This document shows positions 1 to 8,383 of a stretch of DNA of 64,000 nt, piece after piece (position 1 is the first letter of the stretch; the number at the start of each line of letters is the position of its first letter). This DNA is from an uncultured bacterium (GTDB taxonomy: Bacteria; Cyanobacteriota; Vampirovibrionia; Gastranaerophilales; Gastranaerophilaceae): assembly GCA_949297715.1 (NCBI GenBank), contig CASFTJ010000001.1, forward strand, positions 186,001 to 250,000. The letters run 5' to 3'. Both the position numbers and the translations under genes were made by a program. The notes below the pieces were generated by a model, which was given only the letters and a program-made list of their open reading frames with translations, was not told the DNA's origin and did no database searches.

Positions 1-1
1 A

Positions 2-592
2 AAAGGTAATCCTGCTAAATTTGGTATCAAAGCAGAAGAAGGTAAATCAATTGATGATGCAGTTAAAGCATTCGTAGGAGAAAACCCGAAAGCTGCTGAT
101 TTAAAAGCAAAAATGGAAAAAGCTGTTTTTGAAAATGCAAATGTAGATAAGAAAAGCGGTAAAGAATTAACTAAATTGAAAAATGCATTTGCAAAACTTG
201 GTGACAATGCCGATGAAAATGCTGTAAAAGAATTTGTTAAAAAACATGGTGAAATCCTAGGTGAACAAACTGACGGTACATCAGGTATAAAAACACTTGA
301 AGCATTAAAAGCTAAAGTTGAAACAGTTACAAAACCGTTAACAGAAGCAAGTAAAAAAATCACTGACAACTTTGATGTTAGCAAAAACACCCTAAGAGAA
401 TTACAAGAAGGGGCTAATGAAACACAAAAATCAGCATTAGAAGCAGTTAAGAAAGCCGCTAAAGAAACAAAACTTTGGGCTGGTGCTAAATGGGCAGCAA
501 TCGGTTTAGCCGTACTTGGTGCTTGCTCTTACATCGGTTCTAAACTTACAACTCCTAAAGCTCCTGCTGAAAATAATCAGGAAAACGCATAA
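2..592 (+). CDS. Lysine/alanine-rich helical protein with C-terminal membrane anchor (5' partial)
   Basis: The reading frame is open to the left edge, so the gene begins outside the window; the first internal ATG is at 113. The visible ~196 residues are rich in Lys, Ala and Glu and look almost wholly alpha-helical or coiled coil. A single hydrophobic segment (WAAIGLAVLGACSYIG) lies near the C-terminus, followed by a short polar tail rich in Pro, Asn and Glu. This is the architecture of a tail-anchored membrane protein with a long soluble helical part. I recognise no family. A strong terminator follows at 621-650. The gene could be a surface or secreted filament-like protein, but nothing in the sequence decides this. 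Confidence 0.75.
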   Translation, partial: KGNPAKFGIKAEEGKSIDDAVKAFVGENPKAADLKAKMEKAVFENANVDKKSGKELTKLKNAFAKLGDNADENAVKEFVKKHGEILGEQTDGTSGIKTLEALKAKVETVTKPLTEASKKITDNFDVSKNTLRELQEGANETQKSALEAVKKAAKETKLWAGAKWAAIGLAVLGACSYIGSKLTTPKAPAENNQENA

Positions 593-620
593 GCAAAAAC
601 CATATTTAAATTCATATAAA

Positions 621-650
621 AAATCCCGTCAATTAATTGACGGGATTTTT
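621..650 (+). terminator. Rho-independent terminator
   Basis: The arms AAATCCCGTCAATT and AATTGACGGGATTT form a perfect stem followed by T residues, 29 bases after the stop of the preceding gene. It can work in both directions, but the gene at 718-2079 on the minus strand also ends nearby. Confidence 0.85.
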
Positions 651-717
651 ATATTGAAACTTTTTAAAATAACTAACTGACCAAACCAGAAATCAAACCT
701 TAGAGCTTTAGCGTCAA

Positions 718-2079
718 TTATTCTTCTTCATCCTCTTTTTCTTCTTCTGAAGATTCATCAGGAGTCTGGATTATGTCGAGCTTTGTAATCCTTGCGCCGT
801 CAATCTCTTTTACAATAAATGTTAAATTTTCAAACGTAACAGTATCATTGACTTCTGCAATTCTGCCCAAAAGCTTCACAACAAGCCCGCCGATTGTATC
901 TATATCTTCATCGTCGATTTTGTTTTCGTTAATCTTAAAAAATTCTGCCATTTCATCAAGTCTTACCATAGCATTTGCTATATAGTGATTAGGCTCAATT
1001 TCAACGATATCGCAAATTTCTTCTTCTTCGTCAAATTCGTCCTGCACTTCGCCGAATATTTCTTCAAGAACATCCTCCAAAGTGATAAGCCCCGAAGTTC
1101 CGCCAAATTCGTCAATTACAATAGCCATCTGACCTTTGCGTTTCTTAAATTCCAGAACCAAATTATCCATCGTAATTGTTTCCGGCACAAGCATAACTTC
1201 TCGCTGCAAAGTCTTTATCGGCTTAACTTCATCTTTAATTGACAACGAAAATAAATCTTTAACATGTATTAAGCCTGTAATATGGTCAATATCACCATCA
1301 TAAACAGGATATCTTGTATACTGAGCATCTGCCGCAATTTTATTAAGCTCATCAAGCGTAATATCATCCGAAATACAAACCATATCAGTTCTTGGCACCA
1401 TAACCTGCTTTGCGGTTAAGTCTGAAAACTTAAATACATTATGCAAAATATCTTTTTCTGTTTCGTTCAAAACCCCGCCGTTGTAGCTTGCATTAACAAG
1501 CATATCAAGTTCCTCTGTAGAGTGAACCAGAGAGGCTTTGTGTTTGTGCGGAACGTGGAAAAGATTCAAAAGTGAATTTCCAAACCCGTTCAAAAGCCAG
1601 ATAAACGGTGTAAAAACAAAAGATATTGCCTGCATCGGTCTTGCAATCACAAGAGAAGTCTGCTCAGGATACTCAAGAGCGATTGATTTCGGAATTAATT
1701 CACCTATTACGACGTGTAAGAACGTAATCAAAGCAAATGATAAAGATACCGAAACCGTATGAGTTGCAACACTCTGGCTTATTCCCGGCAAAAATGCGAA
1801 AATCGGTTCAATTATTCTTGCCAAAGTGCCTTCCCCAACCCAACCTAATCCGATACTGGAGATTGTGACACCCAATTGAACCGCTGCAATAAATTTATCA
1901 AGATCTTTAATAGCTTCAAGCGCAATTTTAGCGTTAAAATTACCTTCATTCACAAGCTGCTCAATTCTGGTTTTTCTAACCTTTACCATCGCAAACTCTG
2001 AAGCTACAAAAAATCCGTTTGAAAAAAGTAAAAATACGATTAAAAATGAATTAAATAATAAATTGCCTGACTCTTCCAT
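718..2079 (-). CDS. CNNM/CorC-type membrane protein with CBS pair
   Basis: This 453-residue protein has the full 'hemolysin C/CorC' architecture. An N-terminal CNNM (DUF21) transmembrane domain covers about residues 1-200 and begins with several hydrophobic helices. A CBS pair follows at about 205-330 (VMVPRTDMV is the typical entry to the first CBS). A CorC_HlyC domain covers about 345-430, and the tail is very acidic. The family is linked to Mg2+/Co2+ or Na+ transport and metal homeostasis, and the CBS pair usually binds adenine nucleotides. The start is ATG with an AGAGGA ribosome site upstream. It runs in the same direction as the metallophosphoesterase upstream (2156-2971), 76 bases away. 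The substrate ion cannot be told from sequence. Confidence 0.9.
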   Translation of the reverse strand: MEESGNLLFNSFLIVFLLFSNGFFVASEFAMVKVRKTRIEQLVNEGNFNAKIALEAIKDLDKFIAAVQLGVTISSIGLGWVGEGTLARIIEPIFAFLPGISQSVATHTVSVSLSFALITFLHVVIGELIPKSIALEYPEQTSLVIARPMQAISFVFTPFIWLLNGFGNSLLNLFHVPHKHKASLVHSTEELDMLVNASYNGGVLNETEKDILHNVFKFSDLTAKQVMVPRTDMVCISDDITLDELNKIAADAQYTRYPVYDGDIDHITGLIHVKDLFSLSIKDEVKPIKTLQREVMLVPETITMDNLVLEFKKRKGQMAIVIDEFGGTSGLITLEDVLEEIFGEVQDEFDEEEEICDIVEIEPNHYIANAMVRLDEMAEFFKINENKIDDEDIDTIGGLVVKLLGRIAEVNDTVTFENLTFIVKEIDGARITKLDIIQTPDESSEEEKEDEEE

Positions 2080-2155
2080 TATATTTTATTTTCCTCTAAA
2101 CATATACTATAGGTCAATTATAATATTATTACCCGAAAATTGCAACAACACTTTT

Positions 2156-2971
2156 TTACTTAACATCAGCAGATTTAAGTTCCGTATAAATCATCGGTGA
2201 AAATCCCGGAGTTGTCACTATATCTATTACTTTGTAATAATTCGGCGGATTATAAAGCGCCGGTGTTGATATATGATAAATTCCATCCTGCATTTTTTCA
2301 CCGTTCACATGATAATGTCCTGATATAATTGCGATAACATTTTTGTGTTTTTCAAGTACCTCAAAATATTTCTCAGGTTGATAAGTTCGATGAGACTTAT
2401 GTTCCTTAGGCTCTATAAGAGGATAATGCTGCAAAATAACAACCGGATGTTTTTTATATTTTTTAAGCTGTTTATCAAGCCATTCCAGAGTTGATTCCCG
2501 ATAATACCCTATTGATCCCGGAATAACCTCTTTAGCTCCGTCCACAACTATAAATACAAATCCGTCTTTTTTAAATACATAATTGGGTTTTGAGGGCTTA
2601 TACAAAATATTGTTAGCCTTAACTATGTCTATATAATTTTCTTTTGACATCCCGCCTGATTTATAAACATCATGGTTGCCGATTACAAGATAATACGGAA
2701 CGTTAAGCTTGTTAACTGTCCTGACAAATTTTACCAAATTTTCTTTTTTCGGGCTTCCGATGTTATCACCCGTAAACACAACAAATGCAACATCATCAAG
2801 CTTATTTATCTCTTTAACAGCGCCTTCCAATGCGTCCAAAGAATATTGATTTCCTTTCGTATAATGCACATCCGTAACTTGCACGAATTTAATGTCCTTT
2901 GCCTGAACTTCTAAGCCTACCCCTGCAAAAAGAATTAATCCCGCTAACAATTTTATAATATTTTTTTTCAT
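2156..2971 (-). CDS. Secreted calcineurin-like metallophosphoesterase
   Basis: This 271-residue protein has an N-terminal signal peptide (KKNIIKLLAGLILFAG then VQAKD). All metallophosphoesterase metal-binding motifs are present in order: DxH (TDVHYT), GDN (FTGDNIG), GNHD (VIGNHDVY), a lone H (LQHYPL) and GHxH (SGHYHVNG). The family uses a two-metal centre to cleave phosphomono- or diesters. The signal peptide puts it outside the cytoplasmic membrane, so a cyclic-nucleotide or nucleotide-scavenging role is possible but inferred. The gene is transcribed away from rqcP at 3056. No further domain is seen. Confidence 0.88.
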   Translation of the reverse strand: MKKNIIKLLAGLILFAGVGLEVQAKDIKFVQVTDVHYTKGNQYSLDALEGAVKEINKLDDVAFVVFTGDNIGSPKKENLVKFVRTVNKLNVPYYLVIGNHDVYKSGGMSKENYIDIVKANNILYKPSKPNYVFKKDGFVFIVVDGAKEVIPGSIGYYRESTLEWLDKQLKKYKKHPVVILQHYPLIEPKEHKSHRTYQPEKYFEVLEKHKNVIAIISGHYHVNGEKMQDGIYHISTPALYNPPNYYKVIDIVTTPGFSPMIYTELKSADVK

Positions 2972-3055
2972 TCCTAAAATTGTCCCCTATATTTAATAAA
3001 CCGATTATAACATAAAATATTTCCATGATAAAATTCTAAATAACGGAGGATAAAT

Positions 3056-3301
3056 ATGAGGCTCGATAAATACCTGAAAGTTTCACGACTTATAAAACGA
3101 AGAACCATTGCCAATGAAGTTTCCGACATGGGTAGAGTTCTGGTAAACAACACCCCCGCAAAACCATCTAAACAGCTTAAAGAAGGCGATATTATAAAAA
3201 TCGAATATGCAAACAGAACAGTTTGCGTCAAAGTAGTTAAAATCCCTCAAAACAACGTAAGCGTACAAGAAGCACCGACTCTTTATGAAATTATTGAATA
3301 A
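3056..3301 (+). CDS. rqcP: RqcP (YabO-like) S4-domain ribosome quality-control protein
   Basis: This 81-residue protein is almost entirely one S4 RNA-binding domain. It opens with MRLDKYLKVSRLIKRRT, very close to the Bacillus YabO/RqcP N-terminus, and continues with the S4 signature GRVLVNN and KPSKQLKEGD. RqcP works with RqcH on stalled 50S subunits to add Ala tails to nascent chains. The paralogous Hsp15 (HslR) is longer and has a different C-terminal tail, which makes RqcP the better call. The ribosome site ACGGAGG lies 7 bases before the ATG. No rqcH is present in this window. Confidence 0.85.
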   Translation: MRLDKYLKVSRLIKRRTIANEVSDMGRVLVNNTPAKPSKQLKEGDIIKIEYANRTVCVKVVKIPQNNVSVQEAPTLYEIIE

Positions 3302-3476
3302 AATTCCGGTTTTCTGATTAATTAAACCTTGACATTTTCCCCAAAAACCTTAAATAAAAAATGAATATATCATCCGAAAGAATGATAACATTACGTGTAA
3401 TTCAGGTTATAGTTAGATTGACGTATTATCGTTATAGTGCGTAAATCAGAGATTAGTGAGGTATTGTAAAACCGGT

Positions 3477-5102
3477 ATGGGGTTGAATTTTAACAGTATA
3501 AACCAGCGCCCTTATATAACAAGAGATAACAGAAATCTTGTAAAACAAAAACGGGAAGAGGATGCTAACAAGACTTTAACGCAAGCCGAACAGGAAGAAA
3601 GAGCCGGTTCGGAAGCAAGAAGCCGGGGTTTGCAATACACTCAAGAATCAGCAAACGGAATTACCCCCGCACAATCGCAGCGTGCACAGCAGCTTTACAG
3701 GCAATATGCCGGAAGTGCAGGCAGACTTGGAGCTTCTTCAACTCTTTCTCAAACATCCGCCGATACCAAGACTTCCGAATACAACACCCGCTCCGCAAGC
3801 ATAAATATTGCACAGATTATAAAAGATTTTAAAAACACAGCAATTGCAATCGGAACCCCCGAGGACTTAAACACTGAAGTTAACAACAGAATAAGCCTCA
3901 TTCAAGCGGAACTTTCTCAGGAAAATCCCGACATAAACCTTGTCAAATCCGACTTAATGAATGCTTCGAGAAAACTTGATAAATATATTTCAGCAACCCT
4001 GAATAAAGATTCTAAAGTTGTTGAAAACTGGATGGCAGCATTATTTTTACAGGATATTGATTTCAACTATAACGAAAACAATATAAACCCTCAATTCTTG
4101 GTAAAATTTCCTGAAGGTTCAACTGAAAAAATACAAAAAGCAGAACAAACTTCTTTGCCTGAGAACGTAACAGAAATGGAGGTTTCAAGCGGTGTAGTCG
4201 AAATTTCTGAAGACAACTCTGAACAGACTCAGACTAAAGTTTACATTCCTGAAGACAAAGAACTAAAATCAATGTTTTTACAGTCCAAAAAACTGGCTTA
4301 TGCAAAAGAACCTGAAAAAGCAATCGCAAACTTCAAAAAAGCACTTGAAAGAGCTGAAGAAATAGGCGATACCGAAACCGGCGCAAAAATCTACTATGAA
4401 GTCGGAAAAATTTATGATAACCATAATTTTTACCCTCAGGCTTTGACAAGTTACAATAAATCACTTGAAAACACTACTGATAACAACGTAAAAACAAAAG
4501 CACATTATTATATGGGCAGAATTTATGATGATGTAAACCAGATTAAACCTGCGCTTGACCACTATTATTGTTCCGTTGCCTGGGGCGGCGAAAGTGAAAA
4601 TCTTACGGCACAAACAACTTCCCTCACCAAAATGGGCAACATTTACACAGATATGTACGAACAAGATGCTCTTGATTATTTGACCATTGCGGAAGATCTT
4701 GCCGCTGAAACAGATAATTCTAAGGTTAAAGGCTATGTATCCTCAAGCCTTGCAAAAGCTTACGACAAATTCGGCGAACCGCAGGAAGCTTTAAAATCTT
4801 ATTCAAAAGCAGTTAAACACTACTCTGATGCGGATTCACCCATAAAAGTCGCACAAAATTACATTGATGCCGCTGAAGTTATGCTTGAATACAACTGCGA
4901 CAACAAAGCAAAAGGACTTCTACAAAAAGCAAAATCCTACGCCGACAAAACAGGCGATAAAGACTTAATTGAACAAATAAACACAAAACTTGCTGAAATT
5001 TCACAACAACAGACTCCGCAAACTCCTTCAAAACAACAGCCCTGGGCTTATCATATTACAGGAAGCGGAGAAGATGATTATATCCCTGTGATTGCAGCTT
5101 AA
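3477..5102 (+). CDS. Tetratricopeptide-repeat protein
   Basis: The N-terminal ~270 residues are low-complexity and polar, rich in Gln, Ser, Thr and Glu. A run of TPR units follows from about residue 280 to 510 (for example KAIANFKKALERAEEIGDTETGAK). The C-terminus is Gln/Pro-rich. No signal peptide is visible. The start is uncertain. An in-frame GTG at 3456 gives seven more residues, but GTGAGG at 3456-3461 is placed like a distant ribosome site, so I prefer ATG 3477. A possible promoter, TTGACA at 3329-3334 with TAAATA at 3351, lies upstream. TPR arrays act as protein-protein scaffolds; the partner is unknown. A terminator follows at 5118-5146. Confidence 0.82.
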   Translation: MGLNFNSINQRPYITRDNRNLVKQKREEDANKTLTQAEQEERAGSEARSRGLQYTQESANGITPAQSQRAQQLYRQYAGSAGRLGASSTLSQTSADTKTSEYNTRSASINIAQIIKDFKNTAIAIGTPEDLNTEVNNRISLIQAELSQENPDINLVKSDLMNASRKLDKYISATLNKDSKVVENWMAALFLQDIDFNYNENNINPQFLVKFPEGSTEKIQKAEQTSLPENVTEMEVSSGVVEISEDNSEQTQTKVYIPEDKELKSMFLQSKKLAYAKEPEKAIANFKKALERAEEIGDTETGAKIYYEVGKIYDNHNFYPQALTSYNKSLENTTDNNVKTKAHYYMGRIYDDVNQIKPALDHYYCSVAWGGESENLTAQTTSLTKMGNIYTDMYEQDALDYLTIAEDLAAETDNSKVKGYVSSSLAKAYDKFGEPQEALKSYSKAVKHYSDADSPIKVAQNYIDAAEVMLEYNCDNKAKGLLQKAKSYADKTGDKDLIEQINTKLAEISQQQTPQTPSKQQPWAYHITGSGEDDYIPVIAA

Positions 5103-5117
5103 TCCCTTCTGCCTGAA

Positions 5118-5146
5118 GCTTAAAAAATCTGCGAACTTTTTTAAGC
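5118..5146 (+). terminator. Rho-independent terminator-like hairpin
   Basis: The perfect 10-bp arms GCTTAAAAAA and TTTTTTAAGC are separated by a 9-base loop, 15 bases after the stop of the TPR gene. The stem is AT-rich, so it is weaker than the other terminators here. Confidence 0.6.
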
Positions 5147-5270
5147 CATAAGCGAAAGGAATTTTTGAGCACCACAAAATTGCCGCAAATCAAAACTTCT
5201 TTTAAGCCGCAATAAGCAGTTTTTAATACTCTTGACCTAACCTAAAGCCAAATAATAAAAAAGGGGGGGG

Positions 5271-5468
5271 TTATTCAGCCTTTTTCTTAACATCATCCTT
5301 GATAATTATAAGGTTATTGGCGATTTTCATTGCACAGGTTGGCAGCACAACGTGATTTAAGCCGTCTGCAATACTCAAAATGCTTCTTGCTTTGAGAGTA
5401 ACATCCTCTCCTTTGTACTGAAAAACATAATCTGAATCTCTGTCTGAACGAATAGTGATTTTGTCCAT
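5271..5468 (-). CDS. Small hypothetical protein (65 aa)
   Basis: This short protein looks like a compact beta-rich domain (TIRSDRDSDYVFQYKGEDVTL, then IANNLIIIKDD). It has no signal peptide, membrane segment or known motif. The ribosome site is GGGGAAAATT before the ATG. The stop is followed directly, in the direction of transcription, by a run of eight C residues (G8 on the plus strand at 5263-5270). It is not tightly linked to the hisS pair upstream (~80 bases). I do not recognise the family. Confidence 0.65.
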   Translation of the reverse strand: MDKITIRSDRDSDYVFQYKGEDVTLKARSILSIADGLNHVVLPTCAMKIANNLIIIKDDVKKKAE

Positions 5469-5549
5469 AATTTTCCCCTGTTGTCGGTTACAATATTGTA
5501 TTATATCACAAAATTAAAATAAATCAAGCATTTATAGCCCTAAATCGCT

Positions 5550-5879
5550 TTACTGCTTAATTCCGAGCGAATTATAAAAAATTCCTTCTTCCGTAACTTC
5601 CACATATAAATCTTCGTCTTTTTTAAATCCTTCAGGCGTAAACGGATATAAATCAATACAAACATCAAGTTCTGTTTCAATTTTACCGATAACAGGCCAA
5701 ATTTGTTCACGTTTTGCCTTGTCTTCGGTATCAAAAAGCGCAACAAGTTCGATATCTTCGTCCCTATGCTCCTCTCCGTCAAGCCATACTCCGAAAAGAT
5801 ATAACCCTTTAAAGTCGTTAAATCTTCGCCTTAAAGCATTTGACAACTTTGAAATTACCTGATCGAGCAATTCAGACAT
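5550..5879 (-). CDS. Nucleotidyltransferase-fold protein with altered active site
   Basis: This ~109-residue protein resembles the minimal nucleotidyltransferase (MNT, polymerase-beta fold) family. The region LFGVWLDGEEHRDEDIELVALF lines up with the family pattern GSxxxG...SDIDLLV. The Ser after the first Gly is Val, and the second catalytic Asp is Glu (EDIEL), so activity is doubtful. An in-frame GTG at 5891 exists, but GGGAG precedes ATG 5879, so I use that start. It overlaps the end of hisS by 8 bases, which suggests translational coupling. MNT proteins usually pair with a HEPN partner; none is adjacent here. Confidence 0.65.
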   Translation of the reverse strand: MSELLDQVISKLSNALRRRFNDFKGLYLFGVWLDGEEHRDEDIELVALFDTEDKAKREQIWPVIGKIETELDVCIDLYPFTPEGFKKDEDLYVEVTEEGIFYNSLGIKQ

Positions 5880-7116
5880 TTTTAAATTCACTCCCTATTT
5901 TATTTCTTACAACCGCTTTTTGAATTGATGTTGCAAGATTTTTAACGGACACAGTATTGGTTTTAATTTCGTCTTCGCCGAGAATTAAAGCGTAATCGGC
6001 TACTTTGGATGCTTTTTCAAGCTGTTTGGTAAATTTCTTATTTTGAAGATCAAATTCTACTTCAAACCCTGCATTTCTGAGTTCTTCGGCAAGCTTAAAC
6101 GCTTCTGCCGGAGAATTTGAAACAATATACCCGTCAAGTTTTTTAGCCTCAAGAGAAGGAATAAGAGAAATTAACCTTTCCATCCCCATCGCCCAGCCGA
6201 CAGCAGGAGTATCTTCTCCGCCGAGGTTTCTGACTAAACTGTCGTAACGACCGCCGCCACAGACGGCATTTTGGGAGCCAAGATTGTTTGATTTAATCTC
6301 AAAAACCGTTCTGTTGTAATAGTCCAAACCTCTTACCAGAAGCTTATTCTCAACGTATTTTATCCCTAATTCATCAAGATAATTCTTCAATTTCAAATAG
6401 TGTTCCGCACAAGCTTCACAAATAAAATCTGACTGAATTACAGCCTTAATTTCAGGCTTTTCAAATATTGCCTTGCAGCTTTCAACCTTGCAGTCTAAAA
6501 GTCTTAAAGGATTTTTCTCATACCTGTTTTTGCAGTCGTCGCAAAGATTATCAAATTCAGGCTTTAAAACGGCTTTAATCTTGTTTTTGTAAGCCTCTCT
6601 ACACTCAGGGCAACCTAAAGAATTGATTTCGACCTCTAAATCATTCAATCCGAGTGATTTCAGGTAATTTACGGCAAGCAGAATAACCTCAGCATCTGCA
6701 GCCGGCTCTTTAACTCCAAACATTTCAACCCCGACCTGATGAAACTGTCTTTGACGTCCTGCCTGAGGGCGTTCGTACCTGAACATCGGGCCTTTATACC
6801 AAAGTTTTACGGGAGCCGAAAGCCTTGCCATACCGTTTTCTATAAAAGATCTGACAACTCCTGCCGTGTTTTCCGGTCTTAAAGTCAAAGAACGCTCACT
6901 TTTTTCAAATGTGTACATTTCTTTATTGACAATATCGGTCGTATCACCCACGCCACGAGCAAAAAGCTCCGTTACCTCAAATATCGGTGTTCTGATTTCC
7001 TTATATCCGTATCTTGAAAATACTTCAAGTGCATTTTTTTCCAGCATCTGCCACATCGGCGAATCTGCAGGAAGTATATCTTTTGTCCCTTTTACAACAT
7101 TTATAATCTTTGCCAT
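5872..7116 (-). CDS. hisS: Histidyl-tRNA synthetase
   Basis: This 414-residue class II synthetase charges tRNA-His in the cytoplasm. Motif 2 is visible around MFRYERPQAGRQRQFHQ, the histidine-binding loop is LVRGLDYYNRTVFE, and motif 3 is in the GMERL region with GGGRYDSL before it. A CxxC...CxxC insertion (LGCPECRE, LCDDCK, FICEAC) could bind zinc, as in some bacterial HisRS. The C-terminal anticodon-binding domain covers about residues 325-410. The length is normal for the family (~420). It is the first gene of a short unit with the nucleotidyltransferase-like gene. Confidence 0.97.
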   Translation of the reverse strand: MAKIINVVKGTKDILPADSPMWQMLEKNALEVFSRYGYKEIRTPIFEVTELFARGVGDTTDIVNKEMYTFEKSERSLTLRPENTAGVVRSFIENGMARLSAPVKLWYKGPMFRYERPQAGRQRQFHQVGVEMFGVKEPAADAEVILLAVNYLKSLGLNDLEVEINSLGCPECREAYKNKIKAVLKPEFDNLCDDCKNRYEKNPLRLLDCKVESCKAIFEKPEIKAVIQSDFICEACAEHYLKLKNYLDELGIKYVENKLLVRGLDYYNRTVFEIKSNNLGSQNAVCGGGRYDSLVRNLGGEDTPAVGWAMGMERLISLIPSLEAKKLDGYIVSNSPAEAFKLAEELRNAGFEVEFDLQNKKFTKQLEKASKVADYALILGEDEIKTNTVSVKNLATSIQKAVVRNKIGSEFKNV

Positions 7117-7296
7117 AAAGAAATTATATTTTAACGGATTTTCATTGTCAACTTTACCTAAATAACAGCATTTTTAAATTGTTTTGTTAATTTATGTAAC
7201 AATTTTTGTTATCTTATGCAATTTTGATGGAATAATATACTTTATATATGTAAGAGATATATAAGAGTTTTTTCATGCAACAAGGAGATTTACATT

Positions 7297-7503
7297 ATGA
7301 CCCACGGAATAGATAGAATAGGTAGCGATACACGCATAGACACAGGATATGAAAACAGTTTTAAAAATTACAAAAAACCAAGCCAAGTACCATTTATTGA
7401 TATTGGCAATCTCCTTAACGGGAAAATGAGTACCCCAGGAGCAGTACAAAATTCTGATAATGCTTTCCAAGCATATAATAAAGATGATACTGCAATCACT
7501 TAG
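7297..7503 (+). CDS. Small hypothetical protein (68 aa)
   Basis: This is a polar small protein (MTHGIDRIGSDTRIDTGY, then FIDIGNLLNG and FQAYNKDDTAIT). It has no membrane segment or known motif. A strong ribosome site (AAGGAG) lies 11 bases before the ATG. A terminator-like hairpin that also holds the coaX ribosome site follows 27 bases after the stop. The good ribosome site and its own terminator suggest a real gene. I do not recognise it. Confidence 0.65.
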   Translation: MTHGIDRIGSDTRIDTGYENSFKNYKKPSQVPFIDIGNLLNGKMSTPGAVQNSDNAFQAYNKDDTAIT

Positions 7504-7530
7504 TTTTTGCATATAAAAAATGTTTATTGT

Positions 7531-7559
7531 AAAATAGTCCTCGAAAAGAGGACTATTTT
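7531..7559 (+). terminator. Terminator hairpin overlapping the coaX ribosome-binding site
   Basis: The perfect 12-bp arms AAAATAGTCCTC (7531-7542) and GAGGACTATTTT (7548-7559) enclose a 5-base loop, and the 3' arm ends in the T-run directly before the coaX ATG at 7561. The GAGG of the 3' arm sits 9 bases before that ATG and is the only visible ribosome site. The structure can therefore both end upstream transcription and hide the coaX ribosome site. Confidence 0.75.
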
Positions 7560-7560
7560 T

Positions 7561-8331
7561 ATGCTTTTAACTGCAGATATAGGAAATACGAGTATTACGC
7601 TCGGGATATTTGATGAAGATGCATTGGTAGAAGAATTCAGACTTGCTTCGGACAAAGATTTGCCGCTTGAAGAGTATGAAGTGCTTTTAAAGTCTTTATT
7701 CAAGAATTTTAGTGTTAAAGGATGCATAATTTCTTCAGTAGTTGAGGAGTTGAACGAGAAATTTAAAAGTGCCGTCAAAAATGTTTTTAAGATTGAACCT
7801 TTATTTCTCAGTACCGAAATTAATACAGGCATAAAAATTGCGCTTGATAAACCGCAGGAAGCTGGCGCTGACAGAATTGCAAACGCTGCAGGCGCTTTTG
7901 TTCTTTACGAAAAACCGGTCATCGTTGTTGATTTTGGAACTGCAACAACATTCGATATTGTCAATAAAAACGGCGAATTCATAGGAGGTATTATTGCTCC
8001 AGGGCTTAACTTACAGATGAAAGTTTTGAATAAATTTACATCTAAACTTCCTAAAATTGATGTTGCAATTTCAAATTCCGCTATTGGCCACAACACACAA
8101 GATGCTATTCTTTCAGGGGTTATAAGAGGTTCTGCGGGAATGATTGACGGGCTTGTCGAACAGTGCGAAAAAGAACTTGGAGAAAAAGCTGTTCTTGTCG
8201 CAACCGGAGGATATTCAGGACTTATCTGCAGTTATCTTAAACGTCCGTTCGATTTTATTAACCCAACACTTACACTTGAAGGTTTAAGATACCTTTATCA
8301 GTTGAATAAACTTTCTTGCTGCGTTAAATAA
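7561..8331 (+). CDS. coaX: Type III pantothenate kinase
   Basis: This 256-residue CoaX catalyses the first step of coenzyme A synthesis, phosphorylating pantothenate. The ASKHA-fold motifs are visible: the N-terminal phosphate loop DIGNTSITLGIF, the GADRIANAAGA pantothenate/dimer motif, and DFGTATTFDIV. An in-frame ATG at 7507 would add 18 residues, but family proteins begin at the DIGNT strand, and ATG 7561 has GAGG upstream, so 7561 is chosen. That ribosome site is buried in the hairpin at 7531-7559. Type III kinases are not feedback-inhibited by CoA in the families studied. Confidence 0.95.
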   Translation: MLLTADIGNTSITLGIFDEDALVEEFRLASDKDLPLEEYEVLLKSLFKNFSVKGCIISSVVEELNEKFKSAVKNVFKIEPLFLSTEINTGIKIALDKPQEAGADRIANAAGAFVLYEKPVIVVDFGTATTFDIVNKNGEFIGGIIAPGLNLQMKVLNKFTSKLPKIDVAISNSAIGHNTQDAILSGVIRGSAGMIDGLVEQCEKELGEKAVLVATGGYSGLICSYLKRPFDFINPTLTLEGLRYLYQLNKLSCCVK

Positions 8332-8383
8332 TCAGTTCTAAAAATCGGATTTGCTTGTCGTGAGATTAATTTAAAATATTAAA

